Shown: positions 9,644 to 20,296, counted from the stretch's first letter. The stretch: DNA of 64,000 nt from Methylocapsa palsarum (GCF_900114285.1 NZ_FOSN01000001.1:434001-498000); one strand, 5' to 3'. Notes: a model not told the origin generated them from the letters alone. Numbers and translations: made by a program.

Positions 9644-11050
9644 CATTGTCGTCACGACCTCGCCGCCGCGGCCGATCGTGAGCTTCCAGTAGGCGGCTCT
9701 GCCGCTCGCCGCGCGCTCGAGGTCGCGGGTCGTCCTGATTTTCTGGTCATTCACCGCGAGGACGATGTCGCCTTTCTTGAAATTGACTGTCGCCGCTGGC
9801 GAGCCGTCCTCGATTTCAGCGATGACGACGCCTTCGCTGGCGCCCTCGACCGACAATTCTTCAATCACGGCAGGCGACAGGTTGACTGCGGTCGCGCCGG
9901 CAAACGGAGAGCCGCCCTTGAGCGTGATGGGATCGCGGGGCGGGGTCTCGGGAGCGGGGATCAGCTTCACCGAAGCCTTGACCGGCTGGCCGGAACGCAG
10001 CAGCGCGAAACCGGCGTTTCCCCCCAGCGGTTTCGTCGCCAGCCGGTAGCCGAGGCCCTCGGGATCATCGATGTTCTGGCCGTCAATGGCGGTGATAATG
10101 TCGCCGCGCTTCAGGCCGGCGTCGGCGGCGGGACCGCCTGACGATACGTCAGCGACCAGCGCGCCGGAGGGCCTGTCGAGACCAAGCGAATCGGCGATGT
10201 CGCGCGACACGTGTTGCAGGCTCGCGCCAAGCCAGGGGCGCCGGATCTGTCCGCCGCTCTTGGCGGCGGCGAGAACCACTTTCACCATATTGACGGGAAT
10301 GGCGAAGCCGATGCCGACTGATCCGCCCGACTGGGAATAAATCGCCGAATTGATGCCGACGAGCTTGGAGCGCATGTCGACCAGCGCTCCGCCGGAATTG
10401 CCCGGATTGATCGCCGCGTCGGTCTGGACGAAATAGCCCGAACTCGAAATCCCCGCCTGGGTGCGCGCCAGAGCGGAAACGATGCCTTGTGTGACGGTCT
10501 GTCCGACCCCGAATGGATTGCCGATCGCCAGAACGATGTCGCCGACGTCGATGGCGTCGGAATCGCCAAGATCGAGCACCGGAAAACTCGCCCCGCCCTT
10601 CAGCTTCAGCACGACGAGGTCGGTGCGCTGGTCACGCAAGATGATCTCGGCGTCGAACTCGCGTTTGTCAGAGAGCGCGACCTTGACGACGGTCATGCCC
10701 TCGACGACGTGATAATTCGTCACCACGAGTCCCGAGGGATCGACCAGGACGCCGGAGCCCAGGGATTGCGCCGTCGGGCCTCCGGGGTGGGAGTTTCCGT
10801 CCTCGCCGAAGAATCGCCGGAAAATCGGATCGTCGAACAGCGGATTGCGGGGCCGCTTCTCCGTGCGGGACGCGTAGACGTTGACGACCGCGGGTTGCGC
10901 TTTCTTGACCACCGGCGCGAACGACAGGAGGACGTCGCCGCGCGACTCGGGGATCTGGCGCACGGCCTGCGCCCCGCTGTCGCCGGCGGGCAGGGCAAAG
11001 GCCACGATCGCCGCAATGGCCCCAAAAACCTGCGCGCGGCTCGTGTTCAT
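9632..11050 (-). CDS. DegP/DegQ-type periplasmic serine endoprotease
   Basis: 472 residues, matching the HtrA/Do family that degrades or refolds damaged envelope proteins. The signal peptide ends near SGAQA (residue 29). The protease domain has His114 (TNYHVV), Asp144 (QRTDLVVLK) and Ser219 (INPGNSGGALV), a complete triad. Two PDZ domains follow: PWLGASLQHVS to about 370, and the C-terminal domain with GDIVLAVNDQKIRT. It stands alone upstream of the alpha-operon genes. Stress control is likely from the family but is not visible here. The precise name (degP, degQ or mucD) is uncertain. Confidence 0.92.
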   Translation of the reverse strand: MNTSRAQVFGAIAAIVAFALPAGDSGAQAVRQIPESRGDVLLSFAPVVKKAQPAVVNVYASRTEKRPRNPLFDDPIFRRFFGEDGNSHPGGPTAQSLGSGVLVDPSGLVVTNYHVVEGMTVVKVALSDKREFDAEIILRDQRTDLVVLKLKGGASFPVLDLGDSDAIDVGDIVLAIGNPFGVGQTVTQGIVSALARTQAGISSSGYFVQTDAAINPGNSGGALVDMRSKLVGINSAIYSQSGGSVGIGFAIPVNMVKVVLAAAKSGGQIRRPWLGASLQHVSRDIADSLGLDRPSGALVADVSSGGPAADAGLKRGDIITAIDGQNIDDPEGLGYRLATKPLGGNAGFALLRSGQPVKASVKLIPAPETPPRDPITLKGGSPFAGATAVNLSPAVIEELSVEGASEGVVIAEIEDGSPAATVNFKKGDIVLAVNDQKIRTTRDLERAASGRAAYWKLTIGRGGEVVTTMIGG

Positions 11051-11084
11051 GGCTCGCCCCGATCGGTGGGTGTTGGAAAGCGAC

Positions 11085-11504
11085 TTAGGCCGCGGCGTCT
11101 TCCTCGGCGACGATCACCGGACCGGAATCCTTGCCCTTGGCGCTGACGTCGCGGTCAACGAACTCGATTACCGCCATCGGCGCATTGTCGCCATAGCGGA
11201 AACCGGCCTTTAGCACGCGGGTATAGCCGCCATGGCGCTCCGCATAGCGCGGCGCAAGAACCGCGAACAGCTTGCCGACCAGGGCGACGTCCTTGATCTG
11301 GGCGATGGCCTGGCGACGCGCATGCAGATCGCCGCGTTTGCCAAGCGTGACCAGCTTCTCGACGACGGGGCGAAGATCCTTCGCCTTCGGCAGCGTGGTG
11401 ACGATCTGTTCGTGCTTGATCAGCGCTTGGCACATGTTCGCGAACATCGCCTTGCGGTGTTCGTGGGTGCGGCCAAACCGGCGTTTCGCGTGTCCGTGAT
11501 ACAT
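11085..11504 (-). CDS. rplQ: 50S ribosomal protein L17
   Basis: 139 residues starting [20 protein letters not shown], with the conserved [19 protein letters not shown] segment and a Rhizobiales-type acidic C-terminal tail ([10 protein letters not shown]). L17 sits near the exit tunnel of the large subunit. It is the last gene of the rpsM-rpsK-rpoA-rplQ string. It is separated from rpoA by 205 bp that contain repeat copy R3, so its expression depends on read-through of two predicted hairpins or on a separate promoter. Confidence 0.97.
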   Translation of the reverse strand: MYHGHAKRRFGRTHEHRKAMFANMCQALIKHEQIVTTLPKAKDLRPVVEKLVTLGKRGDLHARRQAIAQIKDVALVGKLFAVLAPRYAERHGGYTRVLKAGFRYGDNAPMAVIEFVDRDVSAKGKDSGPVIVAEEDAAA

Positions 11505-11599
11505 GGCTGTCTCCGTTGTTTTGCGGCCGCCGTGCCAAGGTACGGCCGTTCCCTTATCCGCTCCCGCAGGAAGCGTCCTGAAGGGGTCTTTCGACGTCT

Positions 11600-11711
11600 A
11601 GAGCATATTCCGATCGGATTGAAACAATCCGATTGAGAAGACTATGCTCAAGCTTTTGACTCAGGAGCGATCTGATCGATCGCATGACTTCATGCAATCG
11701 GAAAGCGCTCT
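11600..11711 (+). repeat. Dispersed element, copy R3, between rpoA and rplQ
   Basis: 112 bp, lacking two bases of the consensus. Both hairpins are kept. Its terminal GCTCT plus the following A gives, on the minus strand, TAGAGC, so the rpoA stop codon TAG is formed at the repeat border. It interrupts an otherwise standard ribosomal operon on the transcribed strand. Confidence 0.9.
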
Positions 11712-12726
11712 AGTAATGTTCCTCGAAACGTTTGGCCAGTTCATCGATATTATCCGGCGGCCAGCCGGTCACGTCCATGCCGAGGTGAAGGCCCATCTGA
11801 GCCAGAACCTCCTTGATTTCGTTCAAGGATTTGCGCCCAAAGTTCGGCGTGCGAAGCATTTCGGCCTCGCTCTTCTGAATGAGGTCGCCGATATAGACGA
11901 TGTTGTCGTTCTTCAGGCAATTGGCCGAACGCACCGACAATTCCAGTTCGTCGACTTTCTTGAGCAGGGCTGGATTGAACGCAAGTTCGGGAATCGACGG
12001 CGTCAGCTCGACGCGGCGCGGCTCCTCGAAATTGACGAACACATTGAGCTGGTCCTGTAGGATGCGGGCGGAATAGGCCACGGCGTCTTCCGGCGACAAG
12101 GCGCCATTGGTCTCGATCTGAAGCGTCAGCTTGTCATAGTCGAGGATTTGTCCCTCGCGGGTGTTTTCGACCCGGTAGCTGACCTTCTTGACCGGAGAGT
12201 AAAGGCTATCGATCGGAATGAGGCCGATCGGGGCGTCCTCCGCGCGGTTGCGGTCAGCCGCGACATAGCCCTTGCCGGAATTGACGGTGAATTCCATCCG
12301 GATCTCGGCGCCTTCGTCGAGGGTGCAGATGACAAGGCCGGGATTGAGGATCGAGATGTCGCCGACCGTGCCGATGTCTCCGGCGGTGACCTTGCCGGGT
12401 CCCTGTTTCTTCAGCACCAGGCGTTTGGGGCCGTCGCCCGGCATCTTGATGGCGATGTCCTTGATGTTCAGGACTATGTCGGTCACGTCCTCGCGCACCC
12501 CCGGGATCGAGGAGAACTCGTGCAGGACGCCGTCGATATGGACGGAGGTGATCGCGGCGCCTTGCAGCGACGACAACAGAATGCGGCGAAGCGAATTGCC
12601 CAGGGTAAGGCCGAACCCGCGCTCGAGCGGCTCGGCCACGACGGTCGCCATGCGCTTGGGATCGTCGCCCGATGTGATTTCGAGCTTGTTCGGCTTGATG
12701 AGCTCCTGCCAGTTCTTCTGAATCAC
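11710..12726 (-). CDS. rpoA: RNA polymerase alpha subunit
   Basis: 338 residues, the usual length for alphaproteobacteria. The start is GTG (GTG-ATT-CAG-AAG) at 12726, with an AAGGAAGG ribosome binding site. The N-terminal dimerisation domain has [25 protein letters not shown]; the C-terminal domain has [16 protein letters not shown] and [15 protein letters not shown]-like residues that contact UP elements and activators. The frame is open further upstream, but that region belongs to the gap and to the rpsK antisense. The stop codon overlaps repeat copy R3, yet the C-terminus (AKRFEEHY) looks complete. Confidence 0.97.
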   Translation of the reverse strand: MIQKNWQELIKPNKLEITSGDDPKRMATVVAEPLERGFGLTLGNSLRRILLSSLQGAAITSVHIDGVLHEFSSIPGVREDVTDIVLNIKDIAIKMPGDGPKRLVLKKQGPGKVTAGDIGTVGDISILNPGLVICTLDEGAEIRMEFTVNSGKGYVAADRNRAEDAPIGLIPIDSLYSPVKKVSYRVENTREGQILDYDKLTLQIETNGALSPEDAVAYSARILQDQLNVFVNFEEPRRVELTPSIPELAFNPALLKKVDELELSVRSANCLKNDNIVYIGDLIQKSEAEMLRTPNFGRKSLNEIKEVLAQMGLHLGMDVTGWPPDNIDELAKRFEEHY

Positions 12727-12818
12727 AAATGCAGCCTTCCTTGATGCAAAGGCGCCGGAGCGCCTGGCCCGATGAGCCGAATGAGCGAATGAATACGACG
12801 AAGAGACACTGACGAGGC

Positions 12819-13208
12819 CTAGACGCGCCGCCGCTTGCGGGGACGGCAGCCGTTGTGCGGGATCGGCGTGACGTCGCGGATCGAAGTCACGGTGAAGCCC
12901 GCCGCCTGCAGGGCGCGCAGCGCGGATTCGCGTCCCGATCCCGGCCCCGACACCTCGACCTCGAGGGTGCGCATGCCGTGTTCGGCCGCTTTCCGGGCGC
13001 AATCCTCGGCCGCCATCTGAGCGGCGTAGGGGGTCGATTTGCGCGAGCCCTTGAAGCCCATGGTTCCCGCCGAAGACCAGGAGATCGTATTGCCCTGGGC
13101 GTCGGAGATTGTGATCATCGTATTGTTGAAGGTCGAATTGACGTGCGCGACGCCCGAAACGATATTTTTGCGCTCGCGGCGGCGAACGCGGGTAGCTTCT
13201 TTTGCCAT
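12819..13208 (-). CDS. rpsK: 30S ribosomal protein S11
   Basis: 129 residues with [39 protein letters not shown] and the invariant C-terminus [15 protein letters not shown]. It is part of the 30S platform near the mRNA exit. It is co-directional with rpsM (131 bp upstream) and rpoA (92 bp downstream). The gaps are moderate for a ribosomal operon and show no terminator. Confidence 0.97.
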   Translation of the reverse strand: MAKEATRVRRRERKNIVSGVAHVNSTFNNTMITISDAQGNTISWSSAGTMGFKGSRKSTPYAAQMAAEDCARKAAEHGMRTLEVEVSGPGSGRESALRALQAAGFTVTSIRDVTPIPHNGCRPRKRRRV

Positions 13209-13322
13209 TCTCTGGTCCTTCGAACACGCCCGTCATGCCAGGCGCTGGGGATAGCCGGCGCTGACGAAGCGCCGTGGGAATCGGGCGCGCCGGGCGCGCC
13301 CTCGAGTTGCCGCCGGAACGGC

Positions 13323-13691
13323 CTACTTCTTCTTGCCCGCGATGGGCTTGGCTTTACCTTTGCGGGTGCGCGCATTGGTATGGGTGCGCTGGCCGCGGAC
13401 GGGCAATTGCCGGCGATGGCGCAGGCCGCGATAGCAGCCAAGGTCCATCAGGCGCTTGATATTGATCGCCACTTCGCGGCGAAGATCGCCTTCGACGATA
13501 TAATCCCGGTCGATCGTCTCGCGGATCTGCAGGATTTCCGCGTCCGTCATTTCGGAAACGCGGCGCTCGGGTGGAATATTGACCTTCTGGCACAATTCCT
13601 CGGCCTTTTTCGGGCCGATGCCATGGATATACTGAAGGGCGATGACCACGCGTTTGTTGGTCGGAATATTGACGCCGGCGATACGAGCCAA
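13323..13691 (-). CDS. rpsM: 30S ribosomal protein S13
   Basis: 122 residues beginning (M)[14 protein letters not shown], with [14 protein letters not shown] and the basic tail [18 protein letters not shown]. The only start that gives the canonical N-terminus is a TTG at 13691, seven bases after GGAG. S13 contacts the P-site tRNA and bridges to the large subunit. It is the first visible gene of the alpha operon. The usual upstream neighbours adk and secY are absent: a copper chaperone gene lies 240 bp upstream instead. Confidence 0.96.
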   Translation of the reverse strand: MARIAGVNIPTNKRVVIALQYIHGIGPKKAEELCQKVNIPPERRVSEMTDAEILQIRETIDRDYIVEGDLRREVAINIKRLMDLGCYRGLRHRRQLPVRGQRTHTNARTRKGKAKPIAGKKK

Positions 13692-13930
13692 ACCAATTCT
13701 CCATGTAAACGCCGGCGCGGAACAGGAGCGCGGGCGGAAGCTAAAGTTGATGTCTCGCGTCCGGTGGAGGCCGGCCCTTGCGAGACGCCCGAACAACAAA
13801 AGATCCGCGGAGGCGAAAATACGCCTTCCGGATGCGCTCGTCTCAGGATGAAGCAGTTCGGTTAGCCTATCATGGCGGCGGCGTCAACTCCCCGGAACCA
13901 GCTTTGTTGAGCGGATGTCGAGCAAAGGGG

Positions 13931-14587
13931 TCACGGCGCGGCGTCGTCCCCGGTCTCGATCGGCGCGCCGACGGAAAATTCCACCGTCACCGGACCCGCT
14001 TTTTCAAAGATCAATGTCGCCGGGAAAGGCTCCCCGTCCTCCACGGCCGAGGTCAAATCCCCCAGCATCAGATGCTTTCCGCCAGGTTTAAAGATCACGG
14101 TTTCGCCGGGAGGGATTTCAATCCCGTCGACGATCCGGCGCATCCGCATGACGCCATCGGTAAGCGCCGAGGCGTGAATCTCGAAGCGTCCCGCGATCGG
14201 CGTCGATCCTCCGACGAGTCTATCGGAAGAAGCGCCGGTGTTTTTGATCAGCATATAGCCCGCGACGACTTTCGCTCCGCCTGGAGTCGGCCGGGACCAG
14301 GGACGGACGACGACGAGATCGCCCACTCTGTAGGATTTCGCCTCATCAGCGGCCTCTAGAGCATATACCGAATGGAGCGAATCAACCCAATCGACAAGAA
14401 TATGCTCATATTTTTGAATCCGGAGCGATTTCTGATCGACTGAATGATCACATTCGGCCGGAAAGCGCTCTAGAGGGCCGGCGAAAAGGACGAAATTTGT
14501 CGCCGGGGCGGGCGATCCCATCGCGGCCAGCAAAAGCAGCGCGCGCGCAACAGCGAGGATCATAACGCGCGCCAGAAGGAGCGGCAT
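13931..14587 (-). CDS. PCu(A)C-type periplasmic copper chaperone with an in-frame repeat insertion
   Basis: 218 residues from the ATG at 14587 (AGGAAAGG upstream). A signal peptide (MPLLLARVMILAVARALLLL to about residue 29) is followed by a 38-codon stretch, about residues 39-77, encoded wholly by repeat copy R4. The PCu(A)C domain then follows, starting SYRVGDLVVVRPWSRPTPGG. Copper ligands are all present: His138, Met147/Met149, His172 and Met174 in KHLM. The family delivers Cu(I) to cytochrome oxidase or other cuproproteins. Without the insert the protein would be about 180 residues, the normal size. The insert lies in the linker between signal peptide and domain, so function may be kept. 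Confidence 0.88.
   Translation of the reverse strand: MPLLLARVMILAVARALLLLAAMGSPAPATNFVLFAGPLERFPAECDHSVDQKSLRIQKYEHILVDWVDSLHSVYALEAADEAKSYRVGDLVVVRPWSRPTPGGAKVVAGYMLIKNTGASSDRLVGGSTPIAGRFEIHASALTDGVMRMRRIVDGIEIPPGETVIFKPGGKHLMLGDLTSAVEDGEPFPATLIFEKAGPVTVEFSVGAPIETGDDAAP
14358..14471 (+). repeat. 114-bp dispersed element, copy R4, inside a coding sequence
   Basis: Exactly 114 bp (38 codons), bounded on both sides by CTCTAGAG. It is the most diverged copy, but the right hairpin keeps pairing through paired changes: compared with the consensus, one T-A pair became C-G, one C-G pair became A-T, and one C-G became T-G. The left hairpin keeps GAGCATAT/ATATGCTC. It has no stop codon in the reading frame of the host gene. 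Confidence 0.88.
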
Positions 14588-14733
14588 TGGAGCCTTTCCT
14601 GACAAATGGAATCTGTCGGCACGTTCCCGCCCTGTCAGCCCTGTCCGCGCTAGGGCGCTGTTATGGCGCGGAGCCTGCCGCCAAAGCGAAGATAAATCAA
14701 CTCCGTCTCGCGTTTTGTCCTTTGAAGGGAGCC

Positions 14734-15837
14734 TTATTCGAGAGCCGCCCGGCCGGCCGCCCAATCCGGCGCCAGGGCGCCGGTCGCCTCGGCGAGGCCG
14801 GAATAGCCCGCCTTCTCCATCCGCGAGGCAAGGCCGTGTTTGATCGCGCCAAGGAGGTGTAGTCCCTTGAAGACGAAGGCGGAATAGATCTGGACCAGAT
14901 TCGCCCCGGCCTCGATCTTGGCCCAGGCGGCTTGCGCGCCGTCGACGCCGCCAGCGCCGATCAGCGGAAACTGCCGCTCGACCCTTATAAAGGTTGCAGC
15001 CAGCATTTGGGTTGAAAGCGCAAACAGGGGGCGGCCCGAAAGACCGCCGGATTTCTGCGCCAGGGCGGTTTCCCTCAGCGACGCGGGCCGCGACAGCGTG
15101 GTGTTGGAGACGATTAGGCCGTCGATGGCGCGGGCTCTGGCGCAGGCGACGACGTCGTCGAGTTCGTCGAGCGTCAGATCGGGCGAGATCTTCACCAGGA
15201 CGGGCTTGCGGCCCAACCGCCCGGCCGCGGCGTCGCGGGCGTCGAGAACGCGGGCGAGCAAATCGTCGAGCGCCCCGGCGCGCTGCAGATCGCGCAATCC
15301 GGGGGTGTTCGGCGATGAAACATTGACCGTGAAATAATCCGCGGCGTCCGCCAGCGCCCGGATCCCCTGCGCGTAATCCTCCACGCGGTCGGACGAGTCC
15401 TTGTTGGCGCCGATGTTGACGCCGACGACGCCCGGCCGGCGCCCGCGTTTTTGCAGCCGGGCGCGGACTGCGGCATGTCCTTCGCTGGGAAACCCGAGCG
15501 CGTTGATCACCGCTTCGTCGCGACGCAGCCGAAACAGGCGCGGGCGCGGATTGCCGGGCTGAGGCAACGGCGTGATCGTGCCGACTTCGGTGAAGCCCGC
15601 GCCAAGATGCAGGGCGGCGTCGACCACGGCGGCGTTCTTGTCGAACCCCGCCGCGAACCCGATCGGATTAGGAAAGTCCAAGCCGAACGCGCGGACGCTG
15701 AGGCGGGGATCGTCGCGAGCGGCGGCTGGAGCGAAGCGGGGGAGCAGCGGCAGCGCCTTGATGACGAGGGCGTGCGCCGTCTCGGGATCGAGCGCGGACA
15801 GCACCGGACGCGAGACCCCGTCCAGAAAGCCGATCAT
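14734..15837 (-). CDS. pyrD: Dihydroorotate dehydrogenase (quinone), class 2
   Basis: 367 residues. This membrane-associated FMN enzyme oxidises dihydroorotate to orotate with quinone in pyrimidine synthesis. The N-terminal helical extension [24 protein letters not shown] marks class 2. FMN/substrate motifs include [20 protein letters not shown]-type [44 protein letters not shown] (catalytic serine region), VLVKISPDL and IVSNTT. It is complete and co-directional with the downstream PCu(A)C gene (147 bp gap). Confidence 0.96.
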   Translation of the reverse strand: MIGFLDGVSRPVLSALDPETAHALVIKALPLLPRFAPAAARDDPRLSVRAFGLDFPNPIGFAAGFDKNAAVVDAALHLGAGFTEVGTITPLPQPGNPRPRLFRLRRDEAVINALGFPSEGHAAVRARLQKRGRRPGVVGVNIGANKDSSDRVEDYAQGIRALADAADYFTVNVSSPNTPGLRDLQRAGALDDLLARVLDARDAAAGRLGRKPVLVKISPDLTLDELDDVVACARARAIDGLIVSNTTLSRPASLRETALAQKSGGLSGRPLFALSTQMLAATFIRVERQFPLIGAGGVDGAQAAWAKIEAGANLVQIYSAFVFKGLHLLGAIKHGLASRMEKAGYSGLAEATGALAPDWAAGRAALE

Positions 15838-15910
15838 TCAGGCAATCTCCGGAAAGAGGGGCGGGAGGGATTATCGTCGCGAGCCCGCCCGAGGGCATTG
15901 GAAGAAGCGC

Positions 15911-16255
15911 CTATTGCAGCAGCCCTTCGAAATCATGTCCGCCGCCGGGCAGGAGCCGCAGAGGCTTCACCCATTTCACTGAGTTATGTGGCAGATATCC
16001 GTAAAGATGCGGAAACAATGCCCCGCCGCGCGAGGGCTCGAATCGCAGCGCTTCGCCGAGGACCGTGGCGTCCACCGCGATCAGGACAAGGCCCTCCTGG
16101 CCGGAGAAATATTTCGCAGCGGTCTCCTCGACCTGTTCGGCGGTCGAAAAGTGGATGAACCCGTCCGCAATGTCGAACGGCGCTCCGTCGAACCGGCCGC
16201 TGTCCTCGGCTTTGCGCCACAAGGACGCCGGAGCGATTTTGAAGATCAAGGTCAT
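15911..16255 (-). CDS. DUF952 family protein
   Basis: 114 residues beginning MTLIFKIAPASLWRKAE. The ATG at 16255 has GGAGG six bases upstream. Conserved DUF952 features are DGFIHFSTAEQVEETAAKYF and LFPHLYGYLP. The family has no established biochemical role. It sits 73 bp upstream of pyrD and just downstream of lysK on the same strand, so the three may be co-transcribed. Confidence 0.9.
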   Translation of the reverse strand: MTLIFKIAPASLWRKAEDSGRFDGAPFDIADGFIHFSTAEQVEETAAKYFSGQEGLVLIAVDATVLGEALRFEPSRGGALFPHLYGYLPHNSVKWVKPLRLLPGGGHDFEGLLQ

Positions 16256-16280
16256 GTTGAGCCTCCGCCGGGCGGCGTCA

Positions 16281-18017
16281 TCATTGGACCCGGAAAGCCA
16301 CATGGTCGCGCGCGAGTTCGCCGCTCAGCGCCGAGGCGATCAGCGCCATCGTCTCCTTGACGCCGTAAAGCGCCACGAATGAGCCGAAACGAGGGCCGCG
16401 GCTCTCGCCGAGCAGCACCGCATAGAGCATATTGAACCAGTCGTTCGAAACGCCGGGCCGCTCCGGCGTCGCGCCTTTGGCCTGCAAGTGCTGATATCGG
16501 GGGATGGCCCGCGCGACATCGTAGAGCGCGGTCTGGATCTCTTCGGCGCTGACCGGTTCCGGCAGGTCCGCCAGCATCGAAGACAAAAGGCCCAAGGCCT
16601 CGCGTTCGATCTCGTCAGGCTGGCGATAGACCTTGGCCGGGCGCACAAAATCGCGGAAATAGCGCACGGCGTAGGAGACCAGCCTGTCGAGGCGGGGGTG
16701 CGTCGCGGGCGAAACGTCGGGCGCGTAGCGGCGCAGAAATCCCCACAGGACCGCCGGGTCTTCGCTGTTCGCCACGGCGGCGAGGTTCAAAAGCATGCTG
16801 AACGAGATTGCGGTTCCCTGCCCGTCCTTGCGCAGGAGTTCGGGCGCCGGAGGCTCGCCGGAATGGATATGCCAGACGGGGTTTCCGAGCCGGTTCTTGT
16901 CGTCCTGGCGCGGGTAGGCTTCGAGAAAATTCAGATAATCGTCGACTGTGCGCGGGATCACGTCGAAATAGAGGCGTTTGGCCGCCGACGGCTTCTGATA
17001 CATGAACAAAGAGAGGCTCTCCGGGCTGGCGTAGGTCAGCCAATCCTCGATCGTCAGGCCGTTGCCCTTCGATTTGGAGATCTTCTGGCCGTTCTCGTCG
17101 AGGAACAATTCGTAGTTGAACCCCTCCGGCGGCGCGCCGCCGAGCGCGCGCGCGATCGCCCCCGAGAGCTTGACCGATTCGATCAGATCCTTGCCCGCCA
17201 TCTCGTAATCGACATTGAGCGCGACCCAGCGCATCGCCCAGTCAGGCTTCCATTGCAGCTTAGTCCTGCCGCCGGTGACGGGAGTGATGAAATGCTCCCT
17301 GGTCTCGGGATCGCTCCAGGCGATCGTTCCGGCCTGCGCGTCGATCGCCTCGATCGGAACCTGCATCACGACGCCGGTGTGCGGATGGATCGGCAGAAAC
17401 GGCGAATAAGTTGCGGCCCGTTCCTGCCGGAACGAGGGCAGCATGATCGCCATCACAGCCTCATAGCGCGCCAGAAGGTGCAGCAGGGCGGCGTCGAAAC
17501 GGCCCGACGTGTAATAATCGGTCGAGGAGGCGAATTCATAATCGAACCCGAACTGATCGAGAAACGCCCGCAGCCGCGCGTTGTTGTGCGCGCCAAAGCT
17601 CGCATGCGTGCCAAAAGGATCTGGCACCTGCGTCAGCGGCTTGCCGAGATGGGCGGCGACCATCTCCTTGTTCGGAATATTATCGGGCACTTTGCGAAGC
17701 CCGTCCATGTCGTCGGAAAAGGCGAGCAGCCTCGTCTTGATCCGGTCGCCGGTCAGGATCCGGAACGCGTGCCGGACCATGGTCGTGCGCGCAACCTCGC
17801 CGAAGGTGCCGATATGCGGCAGACCCGAAGGGCCGTAGCCCGTCTCGAACAGCACTTCTTTCTGTCCGCTCGCCTCGACCCGGCGGACGATCTTGCGCGC
17901 CTCCTCGAATGGCCAGGCGACGGACTTGCCAGCCGCCTCGGCAAACAAAGGCGATAGCTCCGTCCGCGCCGCGGCGGACAGGTTCAGGGCGGAAGTCTCT
18001 GCGGACGGCACCGGCAT
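16281..18017 (-). CDS. lysK: Class I lysyl-tRNA synthetase
   Basis: About 578 residues from the ATG at 18017. The reading frame allows longer starts to 18095 and the true start is uncertain. It charges tRNA-Lys. The class I (archaeal-type) enzyme replaces the class II LysRS in many alphaproteobacteria. The HIGH-like motif is [15 protein letters not shown] and the KMSKS-like motif is [24 protein letters not shown] and [18 protein letters not shown] are also typical. Its downstream neighbour is DUF952 (25 bp gap). Confidence 0.94.
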   Translation of the reverse strand: MPVPSAETSALNLSAAARTELSPLFAEAAGKSVAWPFEEARKIVRRVEASGQKEVLFETGYGPSGLPHIGTFGEVARTTMVRHAFRILTGDRIKTRLLAFSDDMDGLRKVPDNIPNKEMVAAHLGKPLTQVPDPFGTHASFGAHNNARLRAFLDQFGFDYEFASSTDYYTSGRFDAALLHLLARYEAVMAIMLPSFRQERAATYSPFLPIHPHTGVVMQVPIEAIDAQAGTIAWSDPETREHFITPVTGGRTKLQWKPDWAMRWVALNVDYEMAGKDLIESVKLSGAIARALGGAPPEGFNYELFLDENGQKISKSKGNGLTIEDWLTYASPESLSLFMYQKPSAAKRLYFDVIPRTVDDYLNFLEAYPRQDDKNRLGNPVWHIHSGEPPAPELLRKDGQGTAISFSMLLNLAAVANSEDPAVLWGFLRRYAPDVSPATHPRLDRLVSYAVRYFRDFVRPAKVYRQPDEIEREALGLLSSMLADLPEPVSAEEIQTALYDVARAIPRYQHLQAKGATPERPGVSNDWFNMLYAVLLGESRGPRFGSFVALYGVKETMALIASALSGELARDHVAFRVQ

Positions 18018-18165
18018 GTCCTGGAAAAGTGGGTAAATGCGGCGCATGGACCGCGAGCGCGGACGATAAGAAGCGCCGGGCCATGCGTCAATCAACGCCG
18101 CCCGCTCGATCGCGCCGCGGCGGCGGGTCAGGCTCCAAATGCGCCGCGTCAGGCGCGCTGGAGCC

Positions 18166-18993
18166 TCAGTGTTCGGCTCCGGCGTCGGAATGGACGCTCG
18201 CCCAGATCTTCCGCTTCACGAAATAAAGCAGGACCGCGAAGACCGCGAGAAAGCTCAGGACGCGAAAGCCGAGCCGCTTGCGCTCCTCGAGCTTCGGTTC
18301 GGCCGCCCACATCAGAAAGGCGGTCACGTCCTTGGCGTATTGCTTCACGGTTTTGGGCGAGCCGTCGGTGTAATCGACGGCGCCGTCGCTGAGCGGCATG
18401 GGCATCGCGATCTTGTGGCCGGGCATGAATTCGTCCCAGAACGGATCGTCGGCATGGGTGTATCCGGTGAGCAAGGCGTAGATATAGTCGGGCCCCTGCT
18501 CCTGATATTGGATGATCGGGTCGATCAGAAAGAGCGGAAATCCGCGCTCGTAGCCGCGCGCCTTGGCGATGACCGAGAGGTCCGGCGGAACCGCGTTGAG
18601 GGCGGCGCGCGCCGCCTGCGCATTGGGAAAGTTCCACGGGAAATAGTCGGAGAGAACCCCCGGCCGTTCATACATTTCGCCTGCTTCGTTGGGGCCGTCC
18701 TTGATCTTGTAGGTCGCGGCGAGCGCCTTGATCTGCGCTTCCGAGAAGGCGGGGCCGCCGGGCGCAATGAGGTCGCGGAAGGCGATTGACTTGAGCGAAT
18801 GGCAGTTCGAGCAGACCTCGCGGAAGACCTGGAACCCGCGTTGCAGCTGCGCCTGGTCGTATTTGCCGAACGGGCCGTAGAAGCTCCAGTCCTGGCGCGC
18901 CGGTTTGACGTGCTCCTCCTGCGCCGATGCGATGGGCGCGACACAGAGCGTCGCGGCGGCCAGACCGCCCGCAATAAGAGAGCGAAGCCTCAT
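18166..18993 (-). CDS. petC: Cytochrome c1 of the bc1 complex
   Basis: 275 residues from the ATG at 18993 (GGGGAA upstream). The signal peptide ends at ASAQE (residue 25). The haem c site is CSNCH (Cys61, Cys64, His65), and the methionine-ligand region is [15 protein letters not shown]-terminal anchor helix ([20 protein letters not shown]) holds it in the membrane. It passes electrons from the Rieske protein to soluble cytochrome c. It is the third gene of petABC. Confidence 0.97.
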   Translation of the reverse strand: MRLRSLIAGGLAAATLCVAPIASAQEEHVKPARQDWSFYGPFGKYDQAQLQRGFQVFREVCSNCHSLKSIAFRDLIAPGGPAFSEAQIKALAATYKIKDGPNEAGEMYERPGVLSDYFPWNFPNAQAARAALNAVPPDLSVIAKARGYERGFPLFLIDPIIQYQEQGPDYIYALLTGYTHADDPFWDEFMPGHKIAMPMPLSDGAVDYTDGSPKTVKQYAKDVTAFLMWAAEPKLEERKRLGFRVLSFLAVFAVLLYFVKRKIWASVHSDAGAEH

Positions 18994-19027
18994 GACTTTA
19001 TTCCCCTGTGGCATCAATCGCCTCGCT

Positions 19028-20296
19028 CTATTCGCCGGGTTGCAGCGGCTTGGCCCCTGCGGCCAGGTGTTTTCCGCGCTCGCCAAGCACCGATTCGAAA
19101 ATGGAAGCCGGCAAGGGGCGGGTTTTCTCGTATTGACCAAGGAGCGGCAGAATGACCAGGAAGTGAAGGAAATAATAGATGGCCAGCAGACGCGACGCGA
19201 CAACGTAAATTCCTTCCGGCGGTTTTGAGCCGCAATACCCAAGCCCCAGGACGCAGGCGACGAACAGCCAGAAGAAAATCTTGTATAATGGCCGGTACGC
19301 CGCCGACTTCACCTTGGACGTGTCGAGCCAGGGCAGGAACGCGGGGATCAGGACCGCCGCGAACATGAGCGCGGTTCCGCCGAGCTTCGAGGGGATCGAC
19401 CGCAAGATCGCGTAGAACGGCAGGTAATACCATTCCGGCACGATGTGGACCGGCGTCTGCAACGGATTGGCTTCGATGTAATTGTCGGCGTCGCCAAGGT
19501 AGTTCGGAACGTAGAACACGAACCAGAAATAGAAAATCATGAAACAGACGACCGCGAACCCGTCCTTGATGGTGAAATAGGGATGGAAGGGCAGGGTGTC
19601 CTTCTCGCTTTGCGGCTCGATTCCGGCCGGATTGTTGGAGCCGGGGACGTGCAGCGCCCAGATGTGGAGGATGACCACGCCCAGGATCATGAAAGGCAGC
19701 AGATAATGCAGCGAGAAAAAGCGGTTGAGGGTGGCGTTGTCGACGGCGTAGCCGCCCCACAGCCAGATCGTGATCTGATCGCCGACGAAAGGAATCGCCG
19801 AAAACAGGCTGGTGATGACCGTCGCGCCCCAGAAACTCATCTGGCCCCAGGGCAGCACGTAGCCCATGAACGCCGTCGCCACCGCCATGACGAAAATAAT
19901 GCAGCCAAGAATCCAGAGCACTTCCCGCGGCGCTTTATAGGAGCCGTAGTAAAGGCCCCGGAACATGTGAATATAGAGCGCGAGGAAAAACATCGAGGCG
20001 CCGTTCGCATGGGCGTAGCGGAACAGCCAGCCGTAGTTCACGTCGCGCATGATGTGCTCGACCGAGGCGAAGGCGAGCGACGATTGCGGCGTGTAATGCA
20101 TGACGAGGACGACGCCGGTGGCGATCTGCGCCACCAGCATGAAGGCCAGAATGCCGCCGAAGGTCCACCAATAATTGAGATTGCGGGGATTAGGGAACAC
20201 GACGAAGGACGAATGCGCGAGCCCCAGGATTGGCAATCGGCTTTCAAGCCATTTGGCCGCCGCGCTTTTCGGGACGTAGGTCGGATGTCCGCTCAT
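19028..20296 (-). CDS. petB: Cytochrome b of the bc1 complex
   Basis: 422 residues. Eight membrane helices are visible. Haem-ligating histidines fall in [22 protein letters not shown] and the second pair in the [17 protein letters not shown] helix. The Qo-site PEWY motif is present ([17 protein letters not shown]). It oxidises ubiquinol at the Qo site and reduces quinone at Qi. It is followed by petC after 34 bp. Confidence 0.97.
   Translation of the reverse strand: MSGHPTYVPKSAAAKWLESRLPILGLAHSSFVVFPNPRNLNYWWTFGGILAFMLVAQIATGVVLVMHYTPQSSLAFASVEHIMRDVNYGWLFRYAHANGASMFFLALYIHMFRGLYYGSYKAPREVLWILGCIIFVMAVATAFMGYVLPWGQMSFWGATVITSLFSAIPFVGDQITIWLWGGYAVDNATLNRFFSLHYLLPFMILGVVILHIWALHVPGSNNPAGIEPQSEKDTLPFHPYFTIKDGFAVVCFMIFYFWFVFYVPNYLGDADNYIEANPLQTPVHIVPEWYYLPFYAILRSIPSKLGGTALMFAAVLIPAFLPWLDTSKVKSAAYRPLYKIFFWLFVACVLGLGYCGSKPPEGIYVVASRLLAIYYFLHFLVILPLLGQYEKTRPLPASIFESVLGERGKHLAAGAKPLQPGE

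Noticed and set aside
16488-17957. 489-codon plus-strand frame opposite lysK
   Set aside because: Antisense shadow; the LysRS on the minus strand carries both class I motifs.
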